The notes: generated by a model from the sequence alone, not told the origin. A stretch of DNA of 64,000 nucleotides from Acidovorax sp. NB1 (GCF_005405905.1 NZ_BJHU01000016.1:81145-145144), one strand, 5' to 3'. Counted from the first letter of the stretch, positions 42,716 to 52,169 are shown. Numbers and translations: made by a program.

Positions 42716-43820
42716 TTAGACGCCTTGCTTCAACGAAGCTTCGATGAAGGCGTCCAGGTCGCCGTCCAGCACCTTCTGCGTGGCCGAGATTTCGACGTTG
42801 GTGCGCAGGTCCTTGATGCGGCTGTTGTCCAGCACATAGCTGCGGATCTGGTGGCCCCAGCCCACGTCGGTCTTGGTATCTTCCAGCTTTTGCTGCTCTT
42901 CCATGCGCTTGCGCATCTCGAAGTCATACAGGCGGCTGCGCAGGCGTTGCCAGGCCACGTCGCGGTTGCTGTGCTGGCTGCGGCCGTCCTGGCACTGCAC
43001 CACGATGCCCGTGGGAATGTGCGTCAAGCGCACGGCCGAGTCGGTCTTGTTGATGTGCTGGCCGCCCGCGCCGGAGGCACGGAAGGTGTCGGTGCGCACG
43101 TCGGCCGGGTTGATGTTGATCTCGATGGAGTCGTCGATCTCAGGGTAGACGAACAGCGAGGCGAACGAGGTGTGGCGGCCGCCCGAGCTGTCGAACGGGC
43201 TCTTGCGCACCAGGCGGTGCACGCCGGTTTCGGTGCGCAGCAGGCCAAAGGCGTATTCGCCTTCGATCTTGATCGTGGCGCTCTTGATGCCCGCCACGTC
43301 GCCGGGGGTCTCGTCTTCGACGGTGGCCTTGAAGCCCTTGCGCTCGGCGTACTTGAGGTACTGGCGCAGCAGCATGCTGGCCCAGTCGCAGGCCTCGGTG
43401 CCACCGGCGCCGGCCTGGATGTCCACAAAGCAGTTGAGCGGGTCGGCCTCGTTGCGGAACATGCGGCGGAACTCCAGCTCTTCCACCGCTGCGCGCATCG
43501 TGGCGGCTTCTGACTCGATGGTCAAAAGGCCGGCTTCATCGCCTTCCTCTTTGCTCATCTCGTACAGCTCGGCGTTGTCGGCCAGATCGCGGGTGAGCTT
43601 GTCCAGCGTGACGACCACGCTGGAGAGCGACTTCTGTTCCTTGCCCAGCTCCTGGGCCTTCTTGGGATCGTTCCAGACCGAAGGGTCTTCCAGCGACGCG
43701 TTTACCGTGCGCAGGCGTTCAAATTTGGCATCGAAGTCAAAGATACCTCCGTAACTCTGCCGTGCGCAGAGCCAGGTCGCTGAGGGTGGTGCCGATGAGG
43801 TTGATGCGTTCTGCGTCCAT
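42716..43820 (-). CDS. prfB: Peptide chain release factor 2, with programmed +1 frameshift
   Basis: Releases nascent chains at UGA and UAA. The gene is in two frames: 27 codons from ATG 43820 ([20 protein letters not shown]..., ending LRRYL), then an in-frame TGA at 43737-43739. The site reads CTT-TGA-C with a GGAGGT-like sequence just before, the known RF2 autoregulatory slip. Reading shifts by one base (43739 skipped) and continues DFDAKFERL to 42716, giving 367 residues. The codon-recognition SPF motif and the catalytic GGQ (in [19 protein letters not shown]) are both present. First gene of the prfB-HAD-pepN-fbp run. Confidence 0.97.
43736..43742 (-). other. prfB programmed frameshift site
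   Basis: Minus-strand CTTTGAC, preceded by CGGAGGTAT. When RF2 is scarce the ribosome slips at CTT and bypasses the UGA. Confidence 0.95.
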
Positions 43821-43951
43821 GATTCTTGTCCTGGGTGTTCTGTGGAATAACCCGCGATTTTCTCATGGGATGACAAACCGCCCTGCCAAAGCCCTGCGAA
43901 GGGCTTTGGAGCGCGTGGGCCCGGGTTGGCAGGGGCCCTCCTGGTGTGCTG

Positions 43952-44016
43952 TTGAATCAAAAATGATAGCTATAAAAGCTTATCCATCAGGCGGTAGGGC
44001 CTGATTTGATTCAAAT
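43952..44016 (+). repeat. Dispersed repeat copy between prfB and the alpha/beta hydrolase
   Basis: TTGAATCAAAAATGATAGCT, CAGGCGGTAGGGCC and TTTGATTCAAAT. It is flanked by TTGAATCAA/TTTGATTCAAA inverted ends, the most complete copy in the window. Confidence 0.8.
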
Positions 44017-44021
44017 CTGCG

Positions 44022-44930
44022 TCAGGGCTGCTCCAGAAACTCCTCGATCAGCCATGCCACCTGGGCGGGCTGGTCGTGGTGCAGCATGTGCGCGGCGTCG
44101 TGCACCACGGCCGTGCGGCAGTTGCCCACATGGGTCAGGCGCTGGTGGTATTCCTCCAGCGTGTAGCGGCCCTTCCACCACTGGCCCAGGCTGTCGTCGC
44201 TGGCCTCCACGGCAAGCACGGGCGCGGTGATGTTCTTGTACAGCTCCATTGCCTCGTCCAGGCGGTACAGCTGGGCGCTGGTGATCTTGTGGGCCGGGTC
44301 GCCCAATATCTCCCACTGGCCCTGCGCATTGGGCTGCGCCCAGTGGCCTGCCAGCCATTGGGCTTTGTCTTCGGACAGGCGCGGGTTGGTTTTCATCAGC
44401 CTGCGGGCCACGCCTTCCTGGCTGTCGTAGCTCTTGAGCGCCATGTCGCCAGTGTGCAACTGCTTGATCTCGTCAATCCACTGCGCGTAGCGCTTGGGCG
44501 CCTGCGCAGGCCGCGTGGCGGGCATGCCAAAGCCCTCCAGGTTCACCAGGCGGCGGATGCGCGCGGGCCGCACGCCCGCATACATCATGGCCACGTTGCC
44601 GCCCATGCTGTGGCCCACCAGGTCGATGGCTTCGCCGGGGGCGTAGTGGTCCAGCAGCAGATCCAGGTCGGCCAGGTAGTCGGCAAACACATAGTGGTCC
44701 ACCGGCGCGCCGGTGGTCAGGCCAAAGCCACGCCAGTCGGGGGCGATGATGCGGCGCTCGTGCTGCAGCGCGTCCACCGTGAACTGGTACGAGGCGCTCA
44801 CATCCATCCAGCCGTGCAGCAGCATCAGCGTGGGCAAGGTGCTGGTGTCCGGCCCCCAGTGGCGGACGTGGTAGTTCAGGTGGCGCATGGGCAGCGTGCT
44901 GCTGCGCGAGGGTTTGAGAACTTGGTACAT
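44022..44930 (-). CDS. Alpha/beta hydrolase fold protein
   Basis: A cytoplasmic serine hydrolase. The oxyanion-side motif is MLLHGWMDVSASYQFTVDAL, the nucleophile elbow is LVGHSMGGNVAMMY (Ser in GHSMG), the acid is probably in VEASDDSLGQWW, and the catalytic His is near VVHDAAHMLHHDQP. Substrate unknown; similar proteins are annotated as esterases or epoxide-hydrolase-like. The frame is open 10 codons beyond 44930; neither start has a strong ribosome site, so the start is uncertain. It diverges from the aldo/keto reductase gene. Confidence 0.88.
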   Translation of the reverse strand: MYQVLKPSRSSTLPMRHLNYHVRHWGPDTSTLPTLMLLHGWMDVSASYQFTVDALQHERRIIAPDWRGFGLTTGAPVDHYVFADYLADLDLLLDHYAPGEAIDLVGHSMGGNVAMMYAGVRPARIRRLVNLEGFGMPATRPAQAPKRYAQWIDEIKQLHTGDMALKSYDSQEGVARRLMKTNPRLSEDKAQWLAGHWAQPNAQGQWEILGDPAHKITSAQLYRLDEAMELYKNITAPVLAVEASDDSLGQWWKGRYTLEEYHQRLTHVGNCRTAVVHDAAHMLHHDQPAQVAWLIEEFLEQP

Positions 44931-45087
44931 GCTCTGCCAATGGTACGTCGATGACGCCATCGCCCGGGGGCCGGTGCTGTCGCCAATGAGTCCGGCGCCC
45001 GGCAGGTTTTGGCGATCGCTTGTACCATCGCCAGCCGGGGCCGCAGCAGGCCCTGTTTACTTTTCCACCATCTGGAGCCTTCACCGC

Positions 45088-46149
45088 ATGAACACCGTCC
45101 GCTTGGGTCAGAGTGACCTGCTTGTCACCCCCATTTGCCTGGGCACCATGACCTTTGGCGAGCAGGTCAATGAGGCCGACTCGCATGCCATCCTGAGCCA
45201 GTCGCTTGCGCGCGGCGTGAACTTCATCGACACGGCCGAGATGTACGCCGTGCCCGCCAAGGCCGAAACCTTTGGCGCCACCGAAACCATCATCGGCAAC
45301 TGGTTTGCCAAGAACCCCGGCGCGCGCCAGAAGCTGGTGGTGGCCACCAAGGTGGCCGGCCCATCGCGCGGCATGCCCTGGGTGCGCGAGGGCAAGGGCA
45401 TGACGGCGGCCGACATCGTGGCGTCGTGCGAAGGCAGCCTGCGCCGCCTGCAGACCGATGTGATCGACCTCTACCAGATCCACTGGCCCGAGCGCCATGT
45501 GCCTGCGTTCGGCAACCTGTATTACGACCCCGCCAAGGAAACGTCGCAAACCCCCATCCGCGAGCAGCTGGAAGCGCTGGCCGGGCTGGTGAAGGCGGGC
45601 AAGGTGCGCTACATCGGCCTGTCCAACGAAACCCCTTATGGCGTGCACGAGTTCGTGCGCCTGGCCGAGCAGCATGGCCTGCCGCGTGTGGCCACCGTGC
45701 AGAACCCGTACTGCCTCATCAACCGAACCTGGGAAAATGGGCTGGATGAGACCTGCCACCGCCTGGACGTGTCGTTGCTGGCTTATTCGCCCCTGGGCTT
45801 TGGCCTGCTGACGGGCAAGTACGACGAAAGCGGCATCACCGGCCCCAATGCCCCGCAGGGCGCGCGCATTGCATCGTATGAATCCGTGCGCAAACAGCGA
45901 TGGGGCCGCCCCGAGGCATTGGAGGCCTCGCGCCGCTACAACGCGCTGGCCCGCGCCAACGGCATGACGCCCACCCAGATGGCGCTGGCGTTCTGCTACA
46001 CCAAGTGGCAAGTGGCCAGCACCATCATCGGCGTGACGTCGGTGGCGCAGCTGGAGGAAGACCTGAACGCCTGGGGCACGACGCTGTCACCCGAAGTGCT
46101 GAAGGCCATCGACGCGATCCGCTGGGAGCTGCGCGACCCGGCGCTGTGA
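45088..46149 (+). CDS. Aldo/keto reductase (Tas-like)
   Basis: A 353-residue NADP(H)-dependent oxidoreductase of TIM-barrel AKR type. The catalytic tetrad is visible as Asp48, Tyr53, Lys88 and His132 (FIDTAEMY, VVATKV, YQIHWP). It is most like the E. coli Tas group, which has the long PERHVPAFG insertion after the His. Substrate unknown, usually carbonyl compounds. CTGGAG precedes the ATG at 45088. It ends in a bidirectional terminator shared with the M20 gene. Confidence 0.93.
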   Translation: MNTVRLGQSDLLVTPICLGTMTFGEQVNEADSHAILSQSLARGVNFIDTAEMYAVPAKAETFGATETIIGNWFAKNPGARQKLVVATKVAGPSRGMPWVREGKGMTAADIVASCEGSLRRLQTDVIDLYQIHWPERHVPAFGNLYYDPAKETSQTPIREQLEALAGLVKAGKVRYIGLSNETPYGVHEFVRLAEQHGLPRVATVQNPYCLINRTWENGLDETCHRLDVSLLAYSPLGFGLLTGKYDESGITGPNAPQGARIASYESVRKQRWGRPEALEASRRYNALARANGMTPTQMALAFCYTKWQVASTIIGVTSVAQLEEDLNAWGTTLSPEVLKAIDAIRWELRDPAL

Positions 46150-46187
46150 CCGGGGGGCGGGGCGTGGCCCTGTGACTCTACAAGAGC

Positions 46188-46220
46188 AAAACAAAGGGGC
46201 CCCGCAGGGCCCCTTTGTTT
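46188..46220. terminator. Bidirectional terminator between the aldo/keto reductase and M20 peptidase genes
   Basis: AAACAAAGGGGCCC-cgca-GGGCCCCTTTGTTT. Fourteen base pairs with T-rich ends on both sides. Confidence 0.88.
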
Positions 46221-46245
46221 ATTGGCGAATCGTCGTGCACAGCCT

Positions 46246-47670
46246 TTAGGCCGTCGCCTCCTGGCGGGTGGTGCGTCCTTCAGTCCATGGCGTCCCTTGG
46301 GCCTCACCCAGGTCCCAGAACAACCCGGCCATCACCGCCAGCCCTTCGCGCGCCACGGGCGCCAGCAAATGCTCGTTGGGCGCATGCTGGGCGCAGGCGG
46401 GGTATGAGTGCGGCACCCACAGCGTGGGCAGGCCCAGCTGGTCGGCAAAGATGTCGTTGGGCAGCGAGCCTGCCAGGTTGGGCAGCAGCGTGGCGGGCTG
46501 GCCTGCGCTGGCCTGCAGCGAGGCCATCGTCCAGTCCACCCAGGGGTTGTGCAGATCGAGCCGCGTGGCGCCGCAGTGCATGCCCATGGTGATCTCGACC
46601 TGGCTGAAGCCATGTGCGTCCAGGTGCTCGCGCAGCGTGGCCTGCACGTTCTGCCAATCGGTGCCCACCACAAAACGCAGCTGGCAGTGCGCCACGGCCT
46701 GGGCGGGGATGGCGTTGATGGGCCGCTGTGCGTTGCCTGCGCCCAGTGCCAGCACCTCCAGCGTATTCCAGCCTACCAACTGTTCAGCCGGTGTCAGGCC
46801 GGGCTCGCCCCAGCCGGAGGTGAGCGCGGGGTCGTCTGCACCGGTGCCAATCACCACATCTTTGAGGGCAGTGCGCAGCTTGTCGGGCACCGCAGGCGGC
46901 AGCAGGCCTTTGATGAGAATTCGGCCCTTCGCGTCTACCAACGTGGCCAGCGCGTGCGTGAGCACTGTGGCCGGGTTGGCCAGCACGCCACCCCAGTTGC
47001 CCGAGTGGTAGGCCTTGTCGCGGCTGCGCACGGCGAGCGAGAAATTGATCGCACCGCGCGACCCCAGGAAGAGGGTGGGGTGGCCCGCATTCACGCGCGG
47101 GCCGTCGCTGGCTACGAACAGGTCGGCCTTCAACGCATCGCGGTGTTGCTCGCAGAAGGCGGCCAGGCCGGGCGAACCCGCTTCTTCACCCATCTCCATG
47201 AGCAGCGTCACGTTGTAGCCCAGGCGGCCGCCCCGGGCCTCGATGGTGTGGGCGAGTGCGGCCAGGCTCACGGTGTGCTGGCCCTTGTTGTCGGCCGTGC
47301 CCCGGCCGTACCAGCGCTCGCCGTCGATGGTCAGCTCCCAGGGCGAGAGGCCTTCGCGCCATTGCGCGTCCTGTCCGTTGACCACGTCGCCGTGGCCATA
47401 GGTGAGCACGGTGGGCAGCGCGGGATCTTCCACGCGGCGGGCCACCAAAAAGGGGCCGCCTTGTGGCGACGGGTTGTCGAGCACCTCACATTCAAAACCC
47501 AGGGGCGCGAGCCAGGGCAGCATTTCGTCGGTGAGGTAGGCGCGCAACTCGGGCGGCACCTTGCCGGTGTCGCTTTCGGTGCGCCACGCCACGCGGCGGC
47601 GCAGGTCGGTGGCAAAGCGGCCATCGTCAAAGTAGCGCTGGACGTTGTCGATCAGGTGTTGTCGGGTCAT
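46246..47670 (-). CDS. M20 family metallopeptidase
   Basis: A 474-residue zinc peptidase/amidohydrolase. Metal ligands appear in VLTYGHGDVV (His, Asp), RGTADNKGQHTVSL (Asp), LLMEMGEEAGSPGL (catalytic Glu pair) and near VPHSYPACAQHAPNE (last His). The lid/dimerisation domain occupies about 195-340. It cleaves small peptides, acylamino acids or carbamoyl groups; substrate unknown. Start taken at MTRQHLIDN (47670) rather than 10 codons earlier. It follows the Bug receptor gene by 26 bases, so both probably act on the same imported compound. Confidence 0.92.
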   Translation of the reverse strand: MTRQHLIDNVQRYFDDGRFATDLRRRVAWRTESDTGKVPPELRAYLTDEMLPWLAPLGFECEVLDNPSPQGGPFLVARRVEDPALPTVLTYGHGDVVNGQDAQWREGLSPWELTIDGERWYGRGTADNKGQHTVSLAALAHTIEARGGRLGYNVTLLMEMGEEAGSPGLAAFCEQHRDALKADLFVASDGPRVNAGHPTLFLGSRGAINFSLAVRSRDKAYHSGNWGGVLANPATVLTHALATLVDAKGRILIKGLLPPAVPDKLRTALKDVVIGTGADDPALTSGWGEPGLTPAEQLVGWNTLEVLALGAGNAQRPINAIPAQAVAHCQLRFVVGTDWQNVQATLREHLDAHGFSQVEITMGMHCGATRLDLHNPWVDWTMASLQASAGQPATLLPNLAGSLPNDIFADQLGLPTLWVPHSYPACAQHAPNEHLLAPVAREGLAVMAGLFWDLGEAQGTPWTEGRTTRQEATA

Positions 47671-47696
47671 CGTGCGGGTCCTGGTTGGGTGGGGCG

Positions 47697-48695
47697 TCAC
47701 TCCACCACGATCTTGGCGCGGTGGGCCAGTGCGCGGTAGCGGCCAATTTCGTTGTCCATGGCGGTGTGCATGGCTTTGGGGCCCACAAACACGGGCTCCA
47801 TGCCCTGGGCGCGGATCTGCTCTTGCAGATGGGGGTCACGCAGGGCGGCTTCGACTTCCTTGATCAGCTTGTCCACGATGGGCGCAGGCGTGCGTGCGGG
47901 GGCGGCCACGGCGTACCAGCCGTCAAAGGCCGCGTCGGGCAGTTTTTGCTCCACCACCGTGGGCACCGAGGGCAGGGCGCGGGCACGCTCATTGCCCGCA
48001 ATCGCCAAGGCACGCAACTTGCCGGAGCGCACATGCGGCGCGGCGCTGGCCACGGTGTCGATGGCCATCTGGATCTCGCCGCCGATCAATCCCATCATGG
48101 CCTGTGCGCTGCCCCGGTAGGGCACGTCCTGCAGGCGAACGTCGGCTGCCTGTTCCAGCAGCGCACCGACCAGGTGCGGGGCAGAGCCCGAACCGAACGT
48201 GGCGTAGTTGATGGTTTTGGGCGCGGCCTTGGCTGCTGCCATCAGCGCGGCCAGGTCCTTGTAGGGCGAGTTGGCGTTGACCACGATCACCAGCGGCGCG
48301 CGCGCAACGATGGCCACGGGGGCCAGGTCCTTGAGCGGGTCGTAGGGCAGTTTGGGACGCAGCGCGGCATTCACGGTGTAGCTGGTGGAGCCCGATACCA
48401 AGAGCGTGTAGCCGTCGGGATCGGCCTTGACCACCGTTTCGGTGCCGATGATGGTGGACGCGCCGGGTTTGTTGTCGGTGACCACCGGCTGGCCCAGGCG
48501 TGCGGACAGCTTCTGCCCCAGGGCGCGGGCCACGGCATCGGTGCCGCCACCGGGCGGGAAAGGCACCACGATGCGCACGGCGCGCTGGGGCCAGGCATCT
48601 GACGGCGAGGTGGCCTGGGCAAACGAAAGGCTGCTGGCGCTGGCGAGGATGGCCAGGGCTGCAGACGACAAAGAGGCTCGAACAAGGTGTTTCAT
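47697..48695 (-). CDS. Bug-family periplasmic solute-binding protein (TctC-like)
   Basis: A 332-residue periplasmic binding protein with a Sec signal peptide (about 1-26, SLSFAQ). The Bug fold shows WPQRAVRIVVPFPPGGGTDA, RLGQPVVTDNKPGASTIIGT and GAINSDPDGYTLL-like segments (here VKADPDGYTLLVSGSTSYTV). These receptors bind carboxylates or amides, often for tripartite tricarboxylate transporters, and are very numerous in Burkholderiales. No TctA/TctB membrane partner is near. Ligand unknown. It forms a pair with the M20 gene and diverges from a LysR regulator. Confidence 0.94.
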   Translation of the reverse strand: MKHLVRASLSSAALAILASASSLSFAQATSPSDAWPQRAVRIVVPFPPGGGTDAVARALGQKLSARLGQPVVTDNKPGASTIIGTETVVKADPDGYTLLVSGSTSYTVNAALRPKLPYDPLKDLAPVAIVARAPLVIVVNANSPYKDLAALMAAAKAAPKTINYATFGSGSAPHLVGALLEQAADVRLQDVPYRGSAQAMMGLIGGEIQMAIDTVASAAPHVRSGKLRALAIAGNERARALPSVPTVVEQKLPDAAFDGWYAVAAPARTPAPIVDKLIKEVEAALRDPHLQEQIRAQGMEPVFVGPKAMHTAMDNEIGRYRALAHRAKIVVE

Positions 48696-48846
48696 GCGGA
48701 CTCCGGTGGGAAGCGCCCCGGCATCAGCGGGTGCGATGGGGCATGGGTGAATTGGAGCCTCAAGCCATGCAAGATGGATGCTGGTTTACCATTGCTTGGA
48801 ATAGAGATTTGGCAACTGAGTATTGCCTTTTTGTGGGTGGTAAGCC

Positions 48847-49806
48847 ATGCCTGTTTCCTTCCTCAGTCTTCCATTGCGCTACTTTCTGGAAGTCGCGCGC
48901 ACCGGGTCTGTCAACCAAGCGGCGCAACGCCTGCATGTGGCCGCCTCGGCCGTGAGCCGCCAACTGGCCAAGCTGGAAGACAGCCTGGGGGTGGTGCTGT
49001 TTGAACGCCAGGCGCGGGGCATGGCCCTGACCGAGGCGGGCACCCGGCTGCTGGCCCATGCCAGTGCCCACGACGCGCAGGCGCTGGAGCTGGTCGAGCA
49101 ATTGCAGGATTTGTCCGCCCAAGGCGCCCTGCGGGTGCGGCTGGCCTGCACCGAAGGGTTTGCTGCAGCCTTCATGCCGTTGGTCATGGCGGGTTTTCGG
49201 CAGGCATACCCGCAGGTGCAACTGCAGTTGCAGGTGGCCGTGCCGCAAGAAGTGTCGGCCCTGGTGCTGCGTGGCGAGGCCGATCTGGCGCTGAAGTACA
49301 GCATGGCACCCGAAAAAGGCCTGCAGGTGCTGCACTCGGCCATCGCCCCCATCTACGCCGTCATGCCCGCACAGCACCCGCTGGCGCGCCAGCGCAGTGT
49401 GAGCGTGGCCGACGTGGTGCGCTACCCGCTGTTGCTGGGCGCGGCCAACACCACGGGGCGGCAGTTGTTTGACCTGAGCTGCGCGGTGCAGGGCCTGCGC
49501 TATGTGCCCGCTGTGGAGAGCAATTTCTCGTCGGCCCTGCTGCCCTTGCTGAGCGGGCAGGACGTGGTGCTGGCCAGCTACCTCACGGCGGCGCGCTGGG
49601 TGGAGGCGGGCTTGCTGGCGGCCCGGCCGTTTGACGAAGCCCAGTTGCAGCAGCGGCGCCTGCAGGTGCTGGCTGCTGAGGGGCGCATGCCCTCCGCACT
49701 GGTGCAGCAGTTCACACAAGCGCTGGTGGTGGCCATCGAGGAATACGGCAAGCGCAAGGTGGGGCGACGCCGCAAGGCCGTTGCAGCGCCCGCCAAGGTG
49801 TTCTGA
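48847..49806 (+). CDS. LysR family transcriptional regulator
   Basis: A 319-residue LysR protein: N-terminal winged helix-turn-helix (about 7-66, LRYFLEVARTGSVNQAAQRL, LGVVLFERQARGMALTEAGT) and a periplasmic-binding-like effector domain (about 92-295), with a basic tail (KRKVGRRRK). It is transcribed away from the Bug-M20 pair with 151 bp between, so it most likely regulates that pair in response to their substrate. Effector unknown. Confidence 0.94.
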   Translation: MPVSFLSLPLRYFLEVARTGSVNQAAQRLHVAASAVSRQLAKLEDSLGVVLFERQARGMALTEAGTRLLAHASAHDAQALELVEQLQDLSAQGALRVRLACTEGFAAAFMPLVMAGFRQAYPQVQLQLQVAVPQEVSALVLRGEADLALKYSMAPEKGLQVLHSAIAPIYAVMPAQHPLARQRSVSVADVVRYPLLLGAANTTGRQLFDLSCAVQGLRYVPAVESNFSSALLPLLSGQDVVLASYLTAARWVEAGLLAARPFDEAQLQQRRLQVLAAEGRMPSALVQQFTQALVVAIEEYGKRKVGRRRKAVAAPAKVF

Positions 49807-49877
49807 CACATCGCTGCAGGATTCAACGCGCTCACATTTGGATACGGATACCATCGGTGCCCTATCCGCACCACACC

Positions 49878-50369
49878 ATGGCCAAGAAAGAACACGTTTC
49901 CGAAACCCAAGCCACCCAGCTGCTCAAGGCGAACAAGGTGGTTTTCACCGAACACCCGTATGAGTACCTGGAGCACGGCGGTGCCATGCACAGCGCCGAG
50001 GTGCTGGGGCTGGACCCGTTCACCGTGGTCAAGACCCTCGTCATGCAGGACCAGGACGCCAAGCCGCTCCTGGTGCTGATGCACGGCAACCGCAAGGTCT
50101 CTACCAAGAACCTCGCACGCCAGATCGGCGCCAAGTCGGTCGAGCCCTGCGCGCCCGAGGTGGCCAACCGGCACAGCGGCTACCTGGTGGGAGGCACGTC
50201 CCCGTTCGGCACACGGCGCACCATGCCGGTTTACATCGAAGAGACCATCCTTGCGCTGCCCCGCATCGCTATCAACGGCGGGCGCCGGGGCTTTCTGGTG
50301 CAGCTGGACCCGCAGGTGTGTGTGCAGCTGCTGGGCGCCAAACCCGTGCAATGTGCGCTGGCAGAATAG
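49878..50369 (+). CDS. ybaK: Cys-tRNA(Pro) deacylase YbaK-like
   Basis: A 163-residue INS/YbaK editing-domain protein. It hydrolyses mischarged Cys-tRNA-Pro, preventing cysteine misincorporation. Signature parts are TQLLKANKVVFTEHPYEYLE, VVKTLVMQD (the key Lys is in this strand), KPLLVLMHGNRKVSTKNLAR and VGGTSPFGTRRTMPVYIEET. The ATG at 49878 is preferred over an in-frame GTG at 49857. It starts 71 bases after the LysR gene; a functional link is unlikely. Confidence 0.93.
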   Translation: MAKKEHVSETQATQLLKANKVVFTEHPYEYLEHGGAMHSAEVLGLDPFTVVKTLVMQDQDAKPLLVLMHGNRKVSTKNLARQIGAKSVEPCAPEVANRHSGYLVGGTSPFGTRRTMPVYIEETILALPRIAINGGRRGFLVQLDPQVCVQLLGAKPVQCALAE

Positions 50370-50430
50370 GCCGCCGCGCGATACATACAGCCCGTCAGAA
50401 GGCTGAACCATTGATTTCCAAGGAGTTGCT

Positions 50431-51102
50431 TTGACCGCCGTTTATCCCGTTCTTGCCGCTGTGGCCGCCTACCTGCTGGGTTCGCTGTCGTTCGCCGTCA
50501 TCGTGACGCGAGTGATGGGCCTGAGTGACCCGCGCACCTACGGCAGCAAGAACCCGGGCGCCACCAATGTGCTGCGCTCGGGCTCCAAGGCCGCCGCCAT
50601 CATCACGCTGCTGCTCGATGCCGTGAAGGGCTGGCTGCCCGTGGCGCTGGTGATGTGGTTCGGCCACCCTTATGGCCTCGAAGACGGCACCGTGGCCCTG
50701 GTGGGGCTGGCGGCTTTCCTGGGGCACCTGTGGCCGGTGTTCTTCCGCTTTGAGGGCGGCAAGGGCGTGGCCACGGCGCTGGGGGTGCTGGTGGGCGTCA
50801 GCGGCTGGCTGGGCCTGGCCACGGCGCTGACCTGGGTGATCATCGCCTTTTTCTTCCGCTATTCATCGCTGGCCTCGCTGGTCGCAGCCGTGTTTGCCCC
50901 GGTGTACTACCTGCTGGTGGACGGGGTGGTCTGGTACGCCGAGGGCACGATTGCCGCTGCGATGGTGGCGATGGCGCTGCTGCTGGCCTGGCGGCACAAG
51001 GAAAACATCCAGCGTCTGGTGGCGGGCAAGGAGTCTCGCCTGGGCAGCAAGAAGGACAAGCCGGTTGCCGAGGCGGCAGCGGGTAAAGCGCACAAGCACT
51101 GA
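50431..51102 (+). CDS. plsY: Acyl-phosphate:glycerol-3-phosphate acyltransferase (TTG start)
   Basis: Inner-membrane enzyme making lysophosphatidic acid, the first step of phospholipid synthesis, with acyl-phosphate from PlsX. The 223-residue product has about five membrane segments and the three PlsY motifs: GSKNPGATNVLRSGSK, RFEGGKGVAT and the C-terminal region near HKENIQRL. The start codon is TTG at 50431 with AAGGAG 5 bases before it. The C-terminus is extended and basic (Lys/Ala rich). Confidence 0.96.
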   Translation: MTAVYPVLAAVAAYLLGSLSFAVIVTRVMGLSDPRTYGSKNPGATNVLRSGSKAAAIITLLLDAVKGWLPVALVMWFGHPYGLEDGTVALVGLAAFLGHLWPVFFRFEGGKGVATALGVLVGVSGWLGLATALTWVIIAFFFRYSSLASLVAAVFAPVYYLLVDGVVWYAEGTIAAAMVAMALLLAWRHKENIQRLVAGKESRLGSKKDKPVAEAAAGKAHKH

Positions 51103-51142
51103 AGGGCTGTGGGCGCGCCGCTGCCCGAAGGGCTGGCGGGGC

Positions 51143-52162
51143 TCAGAGCGTTCCGGGCCCGGTGACCAGCCCGCGCAGCCCGGCGCTGTGCTGGGCCGCA
51201 TACAAACCCAGCCTCACCATGGTGCGGTGGTTGAGTTCCAGGCTCACGGCCGAGCGCGCCAGGGCCGACTGGATGCGCGGTTTTCCCGAGGCTGTCTGGT
51301 ACAGGCTGGGCTGGGCCTGGTGGTTGCCGCTGCGGTCGAGCAGGCTGGCCACCAGGGGATGGTTGGCCTTGTCGCTGCGGCGCAGCACGATGGCGGTGTC
51401 GCCGTTGTCCAGTTTCACAAACGTGCCCGGCGGGCACAGCCCGATGGAGCGCACGAGGGTGTAGCTCACCTCGTCGCGCTGATCCACCTCTTGCCCCACG
51501 ATGGCGCGCACCGAATCGGTGGCGCTGCGGCCTGCGCGTGACTTGCGCGGGCTGATCATGGCCGCATAGCGGTCGATGGTGCCCAGGATGCGCGTGAGCC
51601 GGTCTTCCGGGTCCTGGTTGGCCAGCGGCACGCGCTCGGCAATGCTGGCGTGGTGTTGACCCACCACGTCCAGCCAAAGCGCATCGCTGATGAACAGGCG
51701 CTCCAGCAGCAGCATGCTTTCTTCGGGGTGGCTCTTGATGGCTTCCTGCTGTGCGGCAGTGGGGCGCTCGCGCTGCTCTGCCAGTTCGTCCTGCAGCGCG
51801 GTCATGCCGATGTTCATGGTCAGTGCTGCACGCACCAGGCTGTCACGCTCGCGCTGGGGCAGCTTGAGTTCGAGCGCCATGATGTGGCACAGCGTGCCGC
51901 AGACCAGCGCGTGTGAGGCGCTGTAGCCCACGGTGGACGTGGACGCCAGCTGGAACATCAGGTACAGCGCCGCATCGATGTCATGTGCCACCAGGTCCTG
52001 CAGCCACACGTCGAACTGCCGCACCTTGCCGGGGAAGTCCTGCACCTGCAGGGGCCGGGCCAGCAGCACCGACAGCGCTGACTCCAGGTCGGACCAGAGG
52101 CTCAGAAGATCCTCGTACTCCCCTTCGGAGTGTGGGTGGCTGGCGGCGGGGTGGGCGGACAT
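51143..52162 (-). CDS. HD-GYP-like phosphodiesterase domain protein, degenerate
   Basis: A 339-residue cytoplasmic protein with the helical layout of an HD-GYP domain (about 85-240: SASHALVCGTLCHIMALELK, AALTMNIGMTAL, SHPEESMLLL, VVGQHHASI). The HD residues that would normally be HDIG read MNIG, and the HHE-GYP loop is HHAS without GYP. Catalysis of c-di-GMP hydrolysis is therefore doubtful, and it may be a sensor or binding protein. The last 120 residues show SYTLVRSIGLCPPGTFVKLD, a segment found after HD-GYP domains in many proteins. It follows the retropepsin-like gene by 7 bases. Confidence 0.8.
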   Translation of the reverse strand: MSAHPAASHPHSEGEYEDLLSLWSDLESALSVLLARPLQVQDFPGKVRQFDVWLQDLVAHDIDAALYLMFQLASTSTVGYSASHALVCGTLCHIMALELKLPQRERDSLVRAALTMNIGMTALQDELAEQRERPTAAQQEAIKSHPEESMLLLERLFISDALWLDVVGQHHASIAERVPLANQDPEDRLTRILGTIDRYAAMISPRKSRAGRSATDSVRAIVGQEVDQRDEVSYTLVRSIGLCPPGTFVKLDNGDTAIVLRRSDKANHPLVASLLDRSGNHQAQPSLYQTASGKPRIQSALARSAVSLELNHRTMVRLGLYAAQHSAGLRGLVTGPGTL

Positions 52163-52169
52163 GGTGGGG

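Noticed and set aside
43760..43960. Longer prfB reading frame with 47 extra N-terminal residues
   Set aside because: It ignores the RF2 start MDAERINL and the CTT-TGA-C frameshift. The extra residues look like translated non-coding DNA.
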